Below, piece by piece: positions 13,068-25,073 of a stretch of DNA of 64,000 bases; within the stretch, counting starts at the first letter, position 1; the number at the start of each line of letters is the position of its first letter. The notes under the pieces are model-generated. The model had not been told where the DNA came from, did no database searches, and saw only the letters and a list, made by a program, of their open reading frames with translations. Origin of the DNA: Caloramator sp. mosi_1 (GTDB lineage: Bacteria > Bacillota > Clostridia > Clostridiales > Caloramatoraceae); assembly GCF_028622835.1 (NCBI RefSeq), contig NZ_CP117677.1, positions 1,384,001 through 1,448,000 on the forward strand, read 5' to 3'. The position numbers and the translations under genes are program-made.

Positions 13068-13435
13068 ATGATTCAGCAACAAACCATACTAAAGGTTGCA
13101 GATAACTCTGGCGCTAAGGAAATTATGTGTATCAGAGTATTAGGTGGTTCAAAGAGAAAGTATGGAAATATAGGAGATATAATAGTTGCTAGCGTTAAAA
13201 GTGCAACACCCGGAGGTGTTGTTAAAAGGGAGACGTTGTTAAGGCAGTTATCGTAAGATCAGTAAAAGGAACAAGAAGACCAGATGGTTCATATATAAGA
13301 TTTGATGAAAACGCAGCTGTTATAATAAAGGATGATAAAACACCAAGAGGAACAAGAATTTTTGGACCAGTTGCAAGGGAATTAAGAGATAAGGAATTTA
13401 CAAAGATACTATCACTTGCACCAGAAGTTCTATAA
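13068..13435 (+). CDS. rplN: Large ribosomal subunit protein uL14
   Basis: L14, 122 residues after repair, which forms an intersubunit bridge. It starts [27 protein letters not shown] and ends [24 protein letters not shown]. One A is missing in AAAAGGG near 13228 ([18 protein letters not shown]), creating a false stop. It is the first gene of the spc part of the cluster. Confidence 0.95.
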
Positions 13436-13453
13436 TGCAAGGAGGTGGCTAAA

Positions 13454-13776
13454 GTGACAATGCCTAAGGTACATGTAAAAGAGGAGACACAGTTGTTGTA
13501 ATAGCAGGAAAAGATAAGGGTAAGGTAGGAGAAGTTCTAAAGGTTCTACCAAAGAAGAATAGAGTAATAGTAAAAGGTGTTAACATGATATCAAAGCATG
13601 TTAAACCAAGTATGGCAAATAGAGAAGGCGGAATAATAAAGACAGAAGGAACAATACACGCATCAAACGTTATGCTTTACTGCACAAAGTGCAATAAGGC
13701 AACAAGAGTAGCATACAAGTTCTTAGAAGACGGAACAAAGGTAAGAGTATGCAAGAAGTGCAATGAGACTTTCTAA
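13454..13776 (+). CDS. rplX: Large ribosomal subunit protein uL24, zinc-ribbon form
   Basis: L24, about 107 residues, a KOW-domain protein that starts 50S assembly. The GTG at 13454 (MTMPKVHVK) or the ATG at 13460 may be used; AAGGAGGTGG favours the [22 protein letters not shown] is the KOW motif. The C-terminal half has two CxxC pairs (CTKC...CKKC), the zinc-binding version that is absent from B. subtilis L24. One A is missing near 13480. Confidence 0.93.
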
Positions 13777-13797
13777 TCCTGAAAGGAGGTACACTAG

Positions 13798-14339
13798 ATG
13801 ATTCCAAGACTTAAGGAAAAGTATGAGAAAGAAGTGGTACCAGCATTACGCGAAAAGTTTGGATATAAGAGCATAATGGAAGTACCAAAAATAGAAAAGA
13901 TCGTTATCAATATGGGTGTTGGTGACGCTAAGGATAATTCAAAACTATTAGATGCGGCAGTAAATGACTTAACTTTAATAACAGGACAAAAGCTGTTGTT
14001 ACAAGAGCTAAGAAGTCAATAGCAAACTTCAAGCTAAGACAAGGAATGCCAATAGGATGCAAGGTAACTTTAAGAGGAGCAAAAATGTATGAATTTGCTG
14101 ATAAACTATTTAATGTAGCTCTTCCAAGAGTTAGAGACTTCAAGGGAGTTTCAAATAAGGCATTCGATGGTAGAGGAAACTATACTTTAGGAGTTAAGGA
14201 ACAATTAATATTCCCAGAAATAGAATATGATAAGGTAGAAAAGCTAAGAGGAATGGATATTGTGTTTGTAACTACTGCAAAGACTGACGAAGAAGCAAGA
14301 GAACTATTAAGACTTCTTGGAATGCCATTCGCTCAATAA
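13798..14339 (+). CDS. rplE: Large ribosomal subunit protein uL5
   Basis: L5, 180 residues after repair; it holds 5S rRNA and contacts P-site tRNA. It begins [23 protein letters not shown] and continues [34 protein letters not shown] and [10 protein letters not shown] is missing in AAAAGGCTG near 13993 ([13 protein letters not shown]), which creates a false stop. AAAGGAGGTACACTAG precedes the ATG. Confidence 0.95.
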
Positions 14340-14355
14340 TAAAGGAGGGAAAACT

Positions 14356-14541
14356 GTGGCACGTAAAGCATTAGTTGAAAAGTGGAAGAGAGAACCTAAG
14401 TTCTCAACTAGAGCATATACAAGATGTAGAATATGTGGTAGACCACACGCTGTTCTAAGAAAGTACGGAATATGCAGAATTTGCTTTAGAGAACTAGCTT
14501 ATAAAGGACAAATTCCAGGTTGTAAGAAGGCAAGCTGGTAA
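14356..14541 (+). CDS. rpsZ: Small ribosomal subunit protein uS14, type Z (zinc-binding)
   Basis: Short S14, 61 residues. The GTG start is placed by AAAGGAGGG 8 bases upstream; an upstream in-frame ATG at 14317 lies inside rplE and has no ribosome site. The two CRIC motifs ([10 protein letters not shown]... and CRICFREL) form the zinc site that defines the C+ version. It sits between rplE and rpsH as in other Firmicutes. Confidence 0.96.
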   Translation: MARKALVEKWKREPKFSTRAYTRCRICGRPHAVLRKYGICRICFRELAYKGQIPGCKKASW

Positions 14542-14566
14542 TGATAAATGAAAGGAGGCAGAAAAT

Positions 14567-14965
14567 ATGGTAATGACTGATCCAATTGCAGATATGCTAA
14601 CTCGTATAAGAAACGCAAATATAGCAAGGAAAGACTTTGTTGAATTTCCTGCTTCAAAGATAAAGAAGGCCATAGCACAAATTATGTTAGAAGAAGGTTA
14701 TATATCTAACCTTGAAGAATATATGGACGGGTCAGTTCCAATGTTAAGAGTAACTCTTAAGTATGGACAAAACAAAGAAAGAGTTATAACTGGTGTTAGA
14801 AGAATATCAAAGCCAGGTCTTAGAGTATACGCTCAAAAGGACAATATACCAAAGGTGCTTGGAGGATTAGGAACAGCTATTCTTTCAACATCAAAGGGAA
14901 TAGTAACTGATAAGGTTGCAAGAAAAGAAGGAGTAGGCGGAGAAGTTATCTGTTATATATGGTAA
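14567..14965 (+). CDS. rpsH: Small ribosomal subunit protein uS8
   Basis: S8, 132 residues, intact. It begins [18 protein letters not shown]; the first ATG has the better spacing from AAAGGAGGC. It ends [13 protein letters not shown], the conserved rRNA-binding end. In E. coli S8 represses the spc operon; no equivalent site was identified here. Confidence 0.96.
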   Translation: MVMTDPIADMLTRIRNANIARKDFVEFPASKIKKAIAQIMLEEGYISNLEEYMDGSVPMLRVTLKYGQNKERVITGVRRISKPGLRVYAQKDNIPKVLGGLGTAILSTSKGIVTDKVARKEGVGGEVICYIW

Positions 14966-14988
14966 TATAAACGAATGGAGGTGCAGTC

Positions 14989-15531
14989 ATGTCAAGAATA
15001 GGAAGATTACCTATTGCTGTTCCTCAAGGAGTAACTGTTACTGTTGATGCAAACAACCTTGTAACAGTTAAAGGTCCAAAAGGAACTCTAACAAGGCAAT
15101 TTAGCAAATTAATGAATATAAATGTTGAAGACGGAAAAGTTGTAGTAACAAGACCAAACGATGAAAAGAAGTCAAGAGAGCTACACGGTCTAACAAGAAC
15201 ATTAATTAACAATATGATAGTTGGTGTTACTCAAGGATATCAAAAGGCACTTGAACTTGTAGGTGTAGGTTACAAGGTTCAAAAGCAAGGAAAGAAGCTT
15301 GTAATTAATGTTGGATACTCACATCCAGTTGAAATAGAACCAGTAGAAGGAATTGAGTTTGATGTACCAGCAGCTACACAAATAGTTGTTAAGGGTATAG
15401 ACAAGGAAGTTGTTGGTCAAGTAGCTGCAAGAATAAGAAGCGTAAGAGAACCAGAACCATACAAAGGAAAGGGAATCAAGTACGTTGACGAAGTAATTAG
15501 ACGTAAGGAAGGTAAGACAGGTAAGAAATAA
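14989..15531 (+). CDS. rplF: Large ribosomal subunit protein uL6
   Basis: L6, 180 residues, intact, near the sarcin-ricin loop. It begins [17 protein letters not shown] and contains GPKGTL and the C-terminal [36 protein letters not shown] precedes the ATG by 7 bases. Confidence 0.97.
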   Translation: MSRIGRLPIAVPQGVTVTVDANNLVTVKGPKGTLTRQFSKLMNINVEDGKVVVTRPNDEKKSRELHGLTRTLINNMIVGVTQGYQKALELVGVGYKVQKQGKKLVINVGYSHPVEIEPVEGIEFDVPAATQIVVKGIDKEVVGQVAARIRSVREPEPYKGKGIKYVDEVIRRKEGKTGKK

Positions 15532-15549
15532 TAGAAGGGAGTGAGCGAC

Positions 15550-15918
15550 ATGATAAATAAGCCATCCAGAAGCGAACAAAGGGAAAAGAGACACCTAAGA
15601 GTTCGTAAGAAGGTTTATGGTACTGCTGAAAGACCAAGATTAAATGTATATAGAAGTGAAAAGCATATATATGCACAAATTATAAATGATGAATTAGGAG
15701 TAACACTTGTTGCAGCTTCATCACTTGATAAAGAACTTAAAGGAAAGCTTGAATGTGGTAGCAACAAAGAAGCAGCAAGAGTTATAGGAGAACTTGTTGC
15801 AAAGAGAGCCCTTGAAAAGGGAATTAAGAAGGTTGTATTTGATAGAGGCGGATATATATATCATGGTAGAGTTAAGGAACTTGCAGAAGCTGCAAGAGAA
15901 GCAGGCCTTGACTTCTAA
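15550..15918 (+). CDS. rplR: Large ribosomal subunit protein uL18
   Basis: L18, 122 residues, binds 5S rRNA with L5. The ATG at 15550 is chosen over the in-frame GTG at 15541 because AAGGGAGTGAG lies 8-14 bases upstream of the ATG and overlaps the GTG. It begins [21 protein letters not shown] and contains [18 protein letters not shown] and the C-terminal [26 protein letters not shown]. Confidence 0.96.
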   Translation: MINKPSRSEQREKRHLRVRKKVYGTAERPRLNVYRSEKHIYAQIINDELGVTLVAASSLDKELKGKLECGSNKEAARVIGELVAKRALEKGIKKVVFDRGGYIYHGRVKELAEAAREAGLDF

Positions 15919-15937
15919 TTGAGAAGGAGGGAAATAG

Positions 15938-16435
15938 ATGAGAATCGATCCTAGCAAGTTAAACCTTAAAGAAAAGGTTGTATATATAAACAGAGTTACT
16001 AAGGTTGTTAAGGGTGGTAGAAACTTCAGATTCAGTGCTCTTGTAGTTGTAGGAGATGAAAAGGGTCACGTTGGTGTAGGAATCGGTAAGGCTGTTGAAG
16101 TTCCAGAGGCAATAAGAAAAGGAATAGAAGATGCAAAGAAGAACCTAATAGAAGTTTCACTAACTGGAACTACAGTACCACACGATGTAGTTGGTGAATT
16201 TGGTGCTTCAAGCGTACTTATAATGCCTGCAAACGAAGGTACAGGAGTTATCGCAGGTGGTCCTGTACGTGCAGTGCTTGAGCTTGCTGGAATTAAGGAC
16301 GTTAGAGCTAAGTCTCTAGGTTCAAACAATCCAAGAAATATGGTAAATGCAACAATAAACGGACTTTCCAAGCTAAGAACTCCTGAACAAATAGCAAAGC
16401 TTAGAGGAAAGACTGTTGAAGAGATATTAGGATAA
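15938..16435 (+). CDS. rpsE: Small ribosomal subunit protein uS5
   Basis: S5, 165 residues, intact, at the mRNA entry and important for accuracy. It begins [30 protein letters not shown] and contains [20 protein letters not shown] and the C-terminal [17 protein letters not shown]. The wild-type loop ([13 protein letters not shown]) shows no obvious spectinomycin-resistance change. Confidence 0.97.
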   Translation: MRIDPSKLNLKEKVVYINRVTKVVKGGRNFRFSALVVVGDEKGHVGVGIGKAVEVPEAIRKGIEDAKKNLIEVSLTGTTVPHDVVGEFGASSVLIMPANEGTGVIAGGPVRAVLELAGIKDVRAKSLGSNNPRNMVNATINGLSKLRTPEQIAKLRGKTVEEILG

Positions 16436-16448
16436 GAGGGGGATTTAC

Positions 16449-16627
16449 ATGGCAAAGTTAAAAGTAACATTAGTAAAAAGCACAATAGGAAAAAACCTGA
16501 CCATGTAGCTACTGTTAAAGCCCTCGGTTTAAGAAAGATAGGTCATACAGTTGAGCATCAAGATACTCCTGCAATCAGGGGAATGATAAATAAAGTAAAT
16601 TACATGTTAAAAGTTGAAGAAATGTAA
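16449..16627 (+). CDS. rpmD: Large ribosomal subunit protein uL30
   Basis: L30, 59 residues after repair. It reads [37 protein letters not shown] and ends [12 protein letters not shown]. One A is missing from the A-run near 16490-16495, so the frame stops after GKNLTM. AGAGGGGGATTTAC precedes the ATG. It lies between rpsE and rplO as expected. Confidence 0.93.
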
Positions 16628-16643
16628 TGAGGGAGGTGCTAAA

Positions 16644-17084
16644 ATGAAGCTACATGAATTAAGACCAGCTCCCGGTTCAACAAAGGAGCCTAAGAGAAAG
16701 GGTAGAGGTACAGCTACAGGACAAGGTAAGACAGCTGGTAGAGGACAAAAGGGCCAAACTTCAAGATCAGGTGGTGGAGTAAGACCAGGATTTGAAGGAG
16801 GTCAAATGCCACTACACAGAAGACTACCAAAGAGAGGATTTACAAATAAGTTTGCTAAGGAATACACAGAACTTAATATAGAAGTTTTAAATAAATTTGA
16901 AAACGGAACAGAAGTAACACCAGAACTTCTAAAGGAAGCTAAGATAGTTAAGAATGTAAGAGACGGTATAAAGATATTAGGCGAAGGAACTTTAACAAAG
17001 AGCTTAACAGTAAAGGCTCATAAGTTCACAAAGTCAGCTATAGAAAAGATAGAAGCTGCCGGAGGAAAAGTAGAGGTGATTTAA
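16644..17084 (+). CDS. rplO: Large ribosomal subunit protein uL15
   Basis: L15, 146 residues, intact. The ATG at 16644 follows GAGGGAGGTGC and starts [22 protein letters not shown]; a longer in-frame reading that begins in rpmD has no support. The glycine-rich N-terminal arm ([15 protein letters not shown]) and [18 protein letters not shown] are typical. The stop TAA lies 2 bases before the secY ATG. Confidence 0.96.
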   Translation: MKLHELRPAPGSTKEPKRKGRGTATGQGKTAGRGQKGQTSRSGGGVRPGFEGGQMPLHRRLPKRGFTNKFAKEYTELNIEVLNKFENGTEVTPELLKEAKIVKNVRDGIKILGEGTLTKSLTVKAHKFTKSAIEKIEAAGGKVEVI

Positions 17085-17086
17085 TT

Positions 17087-18360
17087 ATGTTTAAGACCTT
17101 ACGTAATGCTTGGGGGTACCAGAACTAAGAAAGAAATTGCTTGCAACTCTGTTCTTGTTATTAGTATTCAGGGCAGGAGTATTTATTCCTGTTCCTGGAG
17201 TTAGAACAGATGTTGTAAAGCAGATGGTAGAGGGAGGTCTGTTTCTGGGTTTCCTCGATATAATATCAGGTGGAGCTTTTAAAGATTTTAGTATTTTTGC
17301 ATTAGGTGTAGTTCCATACATCAATGCATCCATTGTATTCAGCTTGTTAACAATAGCAATTCCAAGCCTTGAACAGCTTTCAAAGGAAGGCGAAGAGGGT
17401 AGAAAGAAAATTGCAGAATATACAAGATATGCAGCACTAATATTTGCTGCAATACAAGGTTTAAGCATAAGCTTGTATTTAAGAAACAATGGTGCACTTG
17501 CACAAGAAGGTTGGACACAAATTATTATTATTATAATAACCCTAATCACAGGAACAATTTTCTTAATGTGGTTAGGTGAAAAAATGACAGAGTACGGTTT
17601 GGGTAATGGAACATCACTAATAATATTCTCCGGTATATTAGCAAGGATACCAGCTATGATTGCTCAGTTAACTATATTAGTTAAGGGACAATCAGTTAAC
17701 ATTATACAAGTAGTTCTATTCTTAGTATTTGCACTTGCATTAGTTGTTGGTGTTGTTACTATGGACTTGGCTGAACGAAGAATACCTGTGCAATATGCAC
17801 AAAGAAAAGTTGGAATGCGTATGTATGGAGCACAAAGTACGCATATACCAATAAACGTTAACTCAGCTGGTGTTATTGCTATAATATTTGCAATGTCAGT
17901 AATGCAATTTCCTCTTGTAATTTCACAACTTACTTTGCCACCAACAAACAAGTTTAGAATGTTATTTGAAGCAGGATGGTTAAGTCCAAAGTATCCACTA
18001 TATCCAATTATTTATGTAATACTTATTGTATTCTTCACTTGGTTCTATACTACAGTAACATTTAAACCAGATGAAGTAGCACAAAACTTACAAAAGAGTG
18101 GAGGATTTATTCCTGGACTTAGACCAGGTAAACCAACTGAAGAGTTCTTAACAAGAGTTATAAATAGAATGACTATTATTGGTGGTATATTTGCTTCAAT
18201 CGTAGCAGTTACTCCAATTATATTAAGCCAAGTAAGTAATCTTGGACAATTACAATTTGGTGGTACTGCATTACTTATTGTGGTTGGTGTAGCATTAGAA
18301 ATAGATAAACAGTTAAAAGCAAACCTTGTGATGAGACACTACGAAGGTTTCTTGAAATAG
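17087..18360 (+). CDS. secY: Preprotein translocase channel subunit SecY
   Basis: Membrane channel of the Sec pathway, about 424 residues after repair, with ten predicted hydrophobic segments. It begins MFKTLRNAW then VPELRKKLLATLFLLLVFRAGVFIPVPGV, and includes the plug region GLFLGFLDIISGG and the cytosolic loop RRIPVQYAQRKVG. A G is missing from the G-run at 17112-17116, so an apparent GTG start at 17110 is false. It is coupled to rplO by a 2-base gap and is followed by adk. Confidence 0.95.
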
Positions 18361-18380
18361 AGTAAATGGAGTTGATTTAA

Positions 18381-19777
<1,397 letters not shown>

Positions 19778-19788
19778 AGGTGGAATAT

Positions 19789-20057
19789 ATGGATAATATT
19801 GCCCTGGGACAAATAGTTCATTCGAGAGCAGGTAGAGATAAGGGTAGATACTTTGTAGTAGTAGGAATTGTAGATGAAAACTATGTTCTTATTGCAGATG
19901 GTGATTTAAGAAAGATAGAATCACCTAAAAAGAAGAAGATTAAACATCTTGTTTTTCACGATAAACTTGCAGTAGACATAGTTGAAAAAATAAAAACAAA
20001 CCAACGCATCACCAATGCAGACCTTAAAAAACTTTGCAGTCAATGGGTTTATTATAA
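19789..20057 (+). CDS. KOW-domain RNA-binding protein (L14e-like) next to infA
   Basis: About 89 residues after repair. MDNIALGQIVHSRAGRDKGRYFVVVG is a KOW motif like that of archaeal/eukaryal L14e; members sit between map and infA in many Firmicutes. The ATG at 19789 is preferred over the GTG at 19780, which is part of the GAGGTGG ribosome site. Read as given, the frame runs on into infA (to 20097). Restoring one A in the A-run near 20027 gives NADLKKTLQSMGLL and a TAA inside the infA ribosome site, a much more natural end. Confidence 0.82.
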
Positions 20058-20074
20058 GGAGGTTAGATTAGCCT

Positions 20075-20293
20075 ATGGCAAAAGAGGATGTAATTGAATT
20101 GCAGGGTACTGTTATAGAAGCATTACCTAATGCAATGTTCCAAGTGGAGTTAGAAAATGGCCACAAAATACTCGCTCATATATCAGGTAAGTTGAGAATG
20201 AATTTTATAAGAATACTTCCAGGTGATAAGGTAACAGTTGAAGTTTCACCTTATGACTTAACTCGTGGTAGAATTATATGGAGAGGAAAGTAA
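20075..20293 (+). CDS. infA: Translation initiation factor IF-1
   Basis: IF-1, 72 residues, an OB-fold protein that occupies the A site during initiation. The sequence [41 protein letters not shown] and [21 protein letters not shown] is textbook. TAAGGAGG lies 11-18 bases upstream of the ATG. Confidence 0.98.
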   Translation: MAKEDVIELQGTVIEALPNAMFQVELENGHKILAHISGKLRMNFIRILPGDKVTVEVSPYDLTRGRIIWRGK

Positions 20294-20303
20294 GGAGGGA
20301 TAG

Positions 20304-20420
<117 letters not shown>

Positions 20421-20433
20421 TTTTGCGCGGCTG

Positions 20434-20458
20434 CACTGAAGGCTTAATCGCTTCGGTG
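20434..20458 (+). other. Stem-loop upstream of rpsM
   Basis: CACTGAAG (20434-20441) pairs with CTTCGGTG (20451-20458), one G-T pair, over a 9-base loop, in the 96-base spacer between rpmJ and rpsM. No T-tract follows. It may be a processing site or an alpha-operon regulatory structure. Confidence 0.5.
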
Positions 20459-20516
20459 ATTTATATATTAAAGTTCAATGTGTTTTTAAGTAAAATACAG
20501 GAGGTGTAAAAACTCA

Positions 20517-20894
20517 ATGGCAAGAATAGCTGGTATAGATTTACCAAGAGAGAAGAGAGTAGAAATAGCACTAACATACATCTATGGTATTGGTAGACCA
20601 AGTGCTAACAAGATTCTTGAAGCTACAGGTGTAAATCCAGATACAAGAGTTAAGGATTTATCAGAAGAAGACGTTAACAAACTAAGAGAATATATTGATA
20701 AGAACTTTGTTGTTGAAGGCGACCTAAGAAGAGAAGTAGCTCTTAACATAAAGAGATTAATGGAAATAGGTTGCTACAGAGGACTAAGACACAGAAGAGG
20801 TCTTCCAGTAAGAGGACAAAGAACTAAGACAAATGCAAGAACAAGAAAAGGACCAAGAAGAACAATTGCTAATAAGAAGAAAGCAGGAAAGTAA
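20517..20894 (+). CDS. rpsM: Small ribosomal subunit protein uS13
   Basis: S13, 125 residues, intact, in the 30S head. It begins [26 protein letters not shown] and ends with the basic tail [41 protein letters not shown] precedes the start. It is the first gene of the alpha-operon segment. Confidence 0.97.
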   Translation: MARIAGIDLPREKRVEIALTYIYGIGRPSANKILEATGVNPDTRVKDLSEEDVNKLREYIDKNFVVEGDLRREVALNIKRLMEIGCYRGLRHRRGLPVRGQRTKTNARTRKGPRRTIANKKKAGK

Positions 20895-20911
20895 TAAAGG
20901 AGGGACAGTGA

Positions 20912-21310
20912 ATGGCGGCTCAAGCAAAGGCTAAGAAGGTTAGAAGAAAAAGAGAGCGTAAACATGTTGACCGTGGAGCGGCACACATCAAGTCAACATT
21001 TAACAATACTATAGTAACTATAACTGATACAGCAGGAAATGCTATTTCTTGGTCAAGTGCTGGTGCACTTGGATTTAGAGGTTCAAGAAAGAGCACTCCA
21101 TTTGCAGCACAAATGGCAGCAGAAACAGCTGCAAAGACTGCAATAGAACACGGAATGAAGTCAGTTGAAGTTTATGTAAAGGGACCTGGAGCGGGTAGAG
21201 AAGCTGCTATAAGAGCTCTTCAAGCAGCTGGACTTGAAGTTAGCCTAATAAAGGATGTAACTCCAATTCCACACAACGGTTGTAGACCACCTAAGAGAAG
21301 AAGAGTTTGA
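20912..21310 (+). CDS. rpsK: Small ribosomal subunit protein uS11
   Basis: S11, 132 residues, intact, on the 30S platform. It contains [41 protein letters not shown] and ends [27 protein letters not shown] precedes the ATG. Confidence 0.97.
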   Translation: MAAQAKAKKVRRKRERKHVDRGAAHIKSTFNNTIVTITDTAGNAISWSSAGALGFRGSRKSTPFAAQMAAETAAKTAIEHGMKSVEVYVKGPGAGREAAIRALQAAGLEVSLIKDVTPIPHNGCRPPKRRRV

Positions 21311-21328
21311 TGATTGGAGGTGTAAAGA

Positions 21329-21949
21329 ATGGCAAGATATTCAGGACCATCATGTAAATTATGTAGAAGAGAAGGAGTTAAGCTATATCTTAAGGGAGAT
21401 AGATGCTACTCAGAAAAGTGTGCATTAGCAAGAAGACCATATGCACCAGGACAACACGGACACAACAAGAAGAAGCTAACTAACTATGGTGTTCAATTAA
21501 GAGAAAAGCAAAAGGCTAAGAGAATTTACGGAGTACTTGAATCACAATTCAGAAAGTACTACGAAGAAGTTGATAGATTAAAGGGAATCACAGGTGAAAA
21601 CCTACTAAGACTTCTTGAACTAAGACTTGATAATGTAATATTCAGACTTGGATTTGCAAGCTCAAGAGCAGAAGCAAGACAATTAGTAAGACACGGACAC
21701 TTTACTGTAAATGGTAAGAAGGTAAATATACCATCATACCAAGTTAGAGTAAATGATGAAATAGCTGTAAGAGAAAAGAGCAGATCAAGCGAAAAGATAA
21801 AGGCTCTAATGCAAGTTGAAACTAATGTTCCAAAGTGGTTAACTGTTGATAAGGAAAATATGGTAGGTAGAGTAGTATCACTTCCACAAAGAGAGGACAT
21901 TGATATACCAGTTAACGAAACATTAATAGTTGAGCTTTACAGCAAGTAA
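21329..21949 (+). CDS. rpsD: Small ribosomal subunit protein uS4, zinc-binding form
   Basis: S4, 206 residues, intact; 30S assembly nucleator. It begins [31 protein letters not shown]: the C-x2-C...C-x4-C set is the C+ zinc site. The S4 RNA-binding domain ([26 protein letters not shown]) follows. TTGGAGGTG precedes the ATG. In bacteria S4 often regulates the alpha operon; no leader site was assigned here. Confidence 0.97.
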   Translation: MARYSGPSCKLCRREGVKLYLKGDRCYSEKCALARRPYAPGQHGHNKKKLTNYGVQLREKQKAKRIYGVLESQFRKYYEEVDRLKGITGENLLRLLELRLDNVIFRLGFASSRAEARQLVRHGHFTVNGKKVNIPSYQVRVNDEIAVREKSRSSEKIKALMQVETNVPKWLTVDKENMVGRVVSLPQREDIDIPVNETLIVELYSK

Positions 21950-22010
21950 TTTAGTGTAGAATTATTTGCCCTCGCAAGTTGATACTTCTAAATAAAGGAG
22001 GGTTAAATTA

Positions 22011-22960
22011 ATGTTAGAAATAGAAAGACCAAGAGTTGAATGTGTTGAGAAATCCGAAGATGGTTCATATGCAAGATTTGTTGTTGAACCACTTGAAAGA
22101 GGATACGGAACAACCCTGGGTAATGCTATGAGAAGGATTCTGCTGTCATCACTTCCAGGTGCAGCAGTAACTTCTGTTAAAATAGATGGGGTTTTACACG
22201 AGTTCTCAACTATACCAGGTGTAAAGGAAGATGTAGTTGAGTTAATACTTAACCTAAAGAGTCTAGCAATTAAAATGGACGGCGAAGGAACTAGAACTGG
22301 TGTAATTGATGTTAAGGGGCCAGCAGTAGTTACAGGAGCGGATATAAAGGTTGATGGAGATGTTGAAATAATCAATTCAGATCACGTACTTGCAACAGTA
22401 AGTGAGTCTGGAAGATTATATGCTGAGAATAACTATAGGTAAAGGTAGAGGTTATGTTTCAGCTGATAAGAATAAGCATCCGGGTCAACCAATTGGTTTG
22501 ATTCCAGTAGATTCAATCTACACACCTGTTAAGAGAGTAAACTATACTGTTGAAAATACACGTGTAGGACAGATTACAGATTATGATAAGTTAACTCTTG
22601 AGTTATGGACTAACGGAACTATAAAGCCAGAAGAGGCAGTTAGCTTATCAGCAAAGATATTAATTGAACACTTTAAGCTTTTCCTTTCACTAACAGACTT
22701 AGCTGATAAAGTAGAAATAATGGTTGAAAAGGAAGAAGAAAAGAAGGATAAAGTTCTTGAGAATGACAATAGAAGAGCTTGATTTATCAGTTAGATCCTA
22801 CAACTGCTTAAAGAGAGCAGGAATAAACACAGTTCAAGAACTTGTAAATAAAACAGAAGATGATATGATGAAGGTAAGAAATCTTGGAAAGAAATCATTA
22901 GAAGAAGTTCAACAAAAGCTTGAAGCACTTGGACTTAGCTTGAAAAAGAGCGAAGAATAG
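22011..22960 (+). CDS. rpoA: DNA-directed RNA polymerase alpha subunit
   Basis: Alpha subunit, 315 residues after repair. The N-terminal dimerisation domain shows [24 protein letters not shown], then [12 protein letters not shown]. The C-terminal domain ([27 protein letters not shown], then LGKKSLEEV) contacts UP elements and activators. Two one-base A insertions are inferred, near 22427 ([14 protein letters not shown]) and near 22763 ([12 protein letters not shown]), which would cut off the C-terminal domain if real. AAAGGAGGG precedes the ATG. Confidence 0.96.
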
Positions 22961-22972
22961 GAGGGATTTTCA

Positions 22973-23319
22973 GTGGCAGGATATCGTAAGCTAGGACGTC
23001 CAACTGACCAAAGAAAAGCTATGCTAAGAAATCTTGTAACAAGCTTTTTAAGTCAGAGGACGGTAGAATAATAACAACTGAAGCAAGAGCAAAAGAAGTA
23101 AGAAGTCTTGCTGAAAAGATGATAACTCTTGCAAAAAGAGGAGACCTACACGCAAGAAGACAAGTTCTTGCTTTTATAACTGAAGAAGAAGTAGTAGCAA
23201 AGCTATTCTCAGAAGTTGCACCAAAGTACGCTGAAAGAAACGGTGGATACACAAGACTAATAAAGATGGGTCCAAGAAGAGGCGACGCAGCAGAAATGGT
23301 TATACTTGAATTAGTGTAA
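22973..23319 (+). CDS. rplQ: Large ribosomal subunit protein bL17
   Basis: L17, about 115 residues after repair. A GTG start follows AGGAGGGATTTTCA. It reads [24 protein letters not shown] and later [31 protein letters not shown] and [21 protein letters not shown]. One base is missing near 23050 ([13 protein letters not shown]). It is the last gene of the ribosomal superoperon, just before an intrinsic terminator. Confidence 0.94.
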
Positions 23320-23326
23320 TAAAAAA

Positions 23327-23366
23327 GAGGGATTAAGTTAAGTATATTTATACTTAATCCCTTTCT
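23327..23366 (+). terminator. Intrinsic terminator after rplQ
   Basis: GGGATTAAGT (23329-23338) pairs with ACTTAATCCC (23352-23361), followed by TTTCT. It closes the S10-spc-alpha transcript before the ECF module. Confidence 0.75.
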
Positions 23367-23391
23367 ATATTAAATTTAGAAGGTGCCTGAG

Positions 23392-24232
23392 ATGGAAAAT
23401 ATGGTTGAGATTAATAATGTTTTTTATGGATATAAAAAACACGACCAAGCAGAGGAGTTCTTGGCACTAAGGGGTGTCAATTTAAAGGTTAAAAAGGTGA
23501 GTTTCTTGTAGTAATTGGGCATAATGGTTCAGGTAAATCTACTCTTTCAAAACATATAAATGCAATATATCTTCCCAAAGAAGGAGAAGTAATAGTTAAT
23601 GGAATGAATACAAAGGATAGTTCAAAACTTTGGGATATTAGACAGTCAACAGGGATGGTATTTCAAAATCCTGATAATCAGATTGTTGCAACAATAGTGG
23701 AAGAGGATGTTGCCTTTGGACCAGAAAATATGGGGGTTGAGCCAAGTGAAATAAGAAGAAGAGTAGATGATGCATTAAAGGCTGTCAGAATGGAGGAATA
23801 TTCAAAGCACGCACCACATTTGCTATCAGGTGGACAAAAACAGAGGGTTGCTATAGCTGGAATATTAGCAATGAGGCCTAAATGCATTATATTGGATGAA
23901 CCAACTGCTATGCTTGACCCATCAGGAAGAAAAGAAGTAATAGATACTATCAAGAAACTAAATAAAGACGAAAAAATTACTATTATATTAATTACTCATT
24001 TTATGGAAGAAGCTGTAGATGCAGATAGAGTTGTGGTTATGGATGATGGAAAGATCGTTGCAGAGGGAACGCCAAGAGAAGTTTTTCAAAGGTAGAGTTA
24101 CTAAAGAGTTTAGGTTTAGATGTTCCTCAAGTTACAGAGCTTGCCTATGAACTTAGGAAAAGCGGAGTAAATATAAGACAAGATATAATAACTATTGATG
24201 AGTTGGTGGAGGAGCTATGTCAATTAAAGTAA
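23392..24232 (+). CDS. ecfA1: Energy-coupling factor transporter ATPase EcfA1
   Basis: ATPase of the ECF vitamin/metal uptake module, about 280 residues after repair. It shows the Walker [16 protein letters not shown]-loop QNPDNQIV, signature [13 protein letters not shown] and Walker [14 protein letters not shown]. Two breaks are inferred: a G lost near 23496 ([11 protein letters not shown]) and an A lost near 24088 ([14 protein letters not shown]). The end overlaps ecfA2 by 16 bases. S components encoded elsewhere would set the substrate. Confidence 0.93.
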
Positions 24233-25073
24233 ATAATCTAACATTTAAATATATGGTAGATACTCCCTTTGAAAAACAGCATTAGATAATGTATCCCTTG
24301 AAATTCAAGACGGTGAATTTATAGGCCTAATAGGGCATACAGGCTCAGGAAAGTCAACACTTATTCAGCATCTAAATGGCCTTTTAAAGCCAACTTCAGG
24401 TGAAATATATGTTGATAATGAATGTATAACTTCAAAGGGTGTTGACTTAAAAAGAATTAGACAGTTAGTAGGCTTAGTATTCCAGTATCCAGAACATCAA
24501 CTATTTGAAGAAACTATCTATAAAGATGTTTCTTATGGACCTAAAAATTTAGGTTTAGATGAAACTGAAGTTGAGCAAAGAGTAAAATGGGCACTTAATA
24601 TAGTTGGTATTGATTATGATAAATATAAAGATGTATCCCCTTTGATTTAAGTGGTGGACAAAAAGAAGAGTTGCAATTGCAGGTGTATTAGCAATGCAGC
24701 CAAAGGTTTTAATTTTAGATGAGCCAACGGCAGGCCTTGATCCAAAGGGAAGAGACGAAATTTTACAAAACATAAAAATTTGCACAAGAAAGCTAAAATG
24801 ACTATCATTTTAGTTTCCCACAGTATGGATGATGTTGCAGAGTTGGCAGACAGGTTAATAGTAATGTATAGGGGTAAAAATATTCTTCAGGGAACTCCAA
24901 AGGAAGTGTTTAGAAATGTTGAAACATTAGAATCTATTGGACTTGGTGTGCCTCAAGTAAAGTATTTAGTCAGAAGTCTAAATAAGAATGGCTTTAGCTT
25001 AAATGAAGATATTATAACTGTAAAAGAGGCAAAGGATGCTATCCTAAAGGCATTAAGGAGAGAAAAGAAATGA
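24217..25073 (+). CDS. ecfA2: Energy-coupling factor transporter ATPase EcfA2
   Basis: Second ECF ATPase, about 286 residues after repair. The Walker A is [14 protein letters not shown], the Q-loop [12 protein letters not shown] (the EcfA2 type), Walker [14 protein letters not shown], and the H-loop [14 protein letters not shown]. Four single-base losses are inferred near 24276, 24640, 24661 and 24777, including one within the LSGGQKRR signature region. The start follows GGAGGAGCT inside ecfA1; the stop overlaps ecfT (ATGA). Confidence 0.92.

Noticed and set aside
22011-22960. RNA polymerase alpha naturally split from its C-terminal domain.
   Set aside because: The C-terminal domain follows immediately in the next frame after KVLE; one extra A explains it and the joined length (315) is normal.
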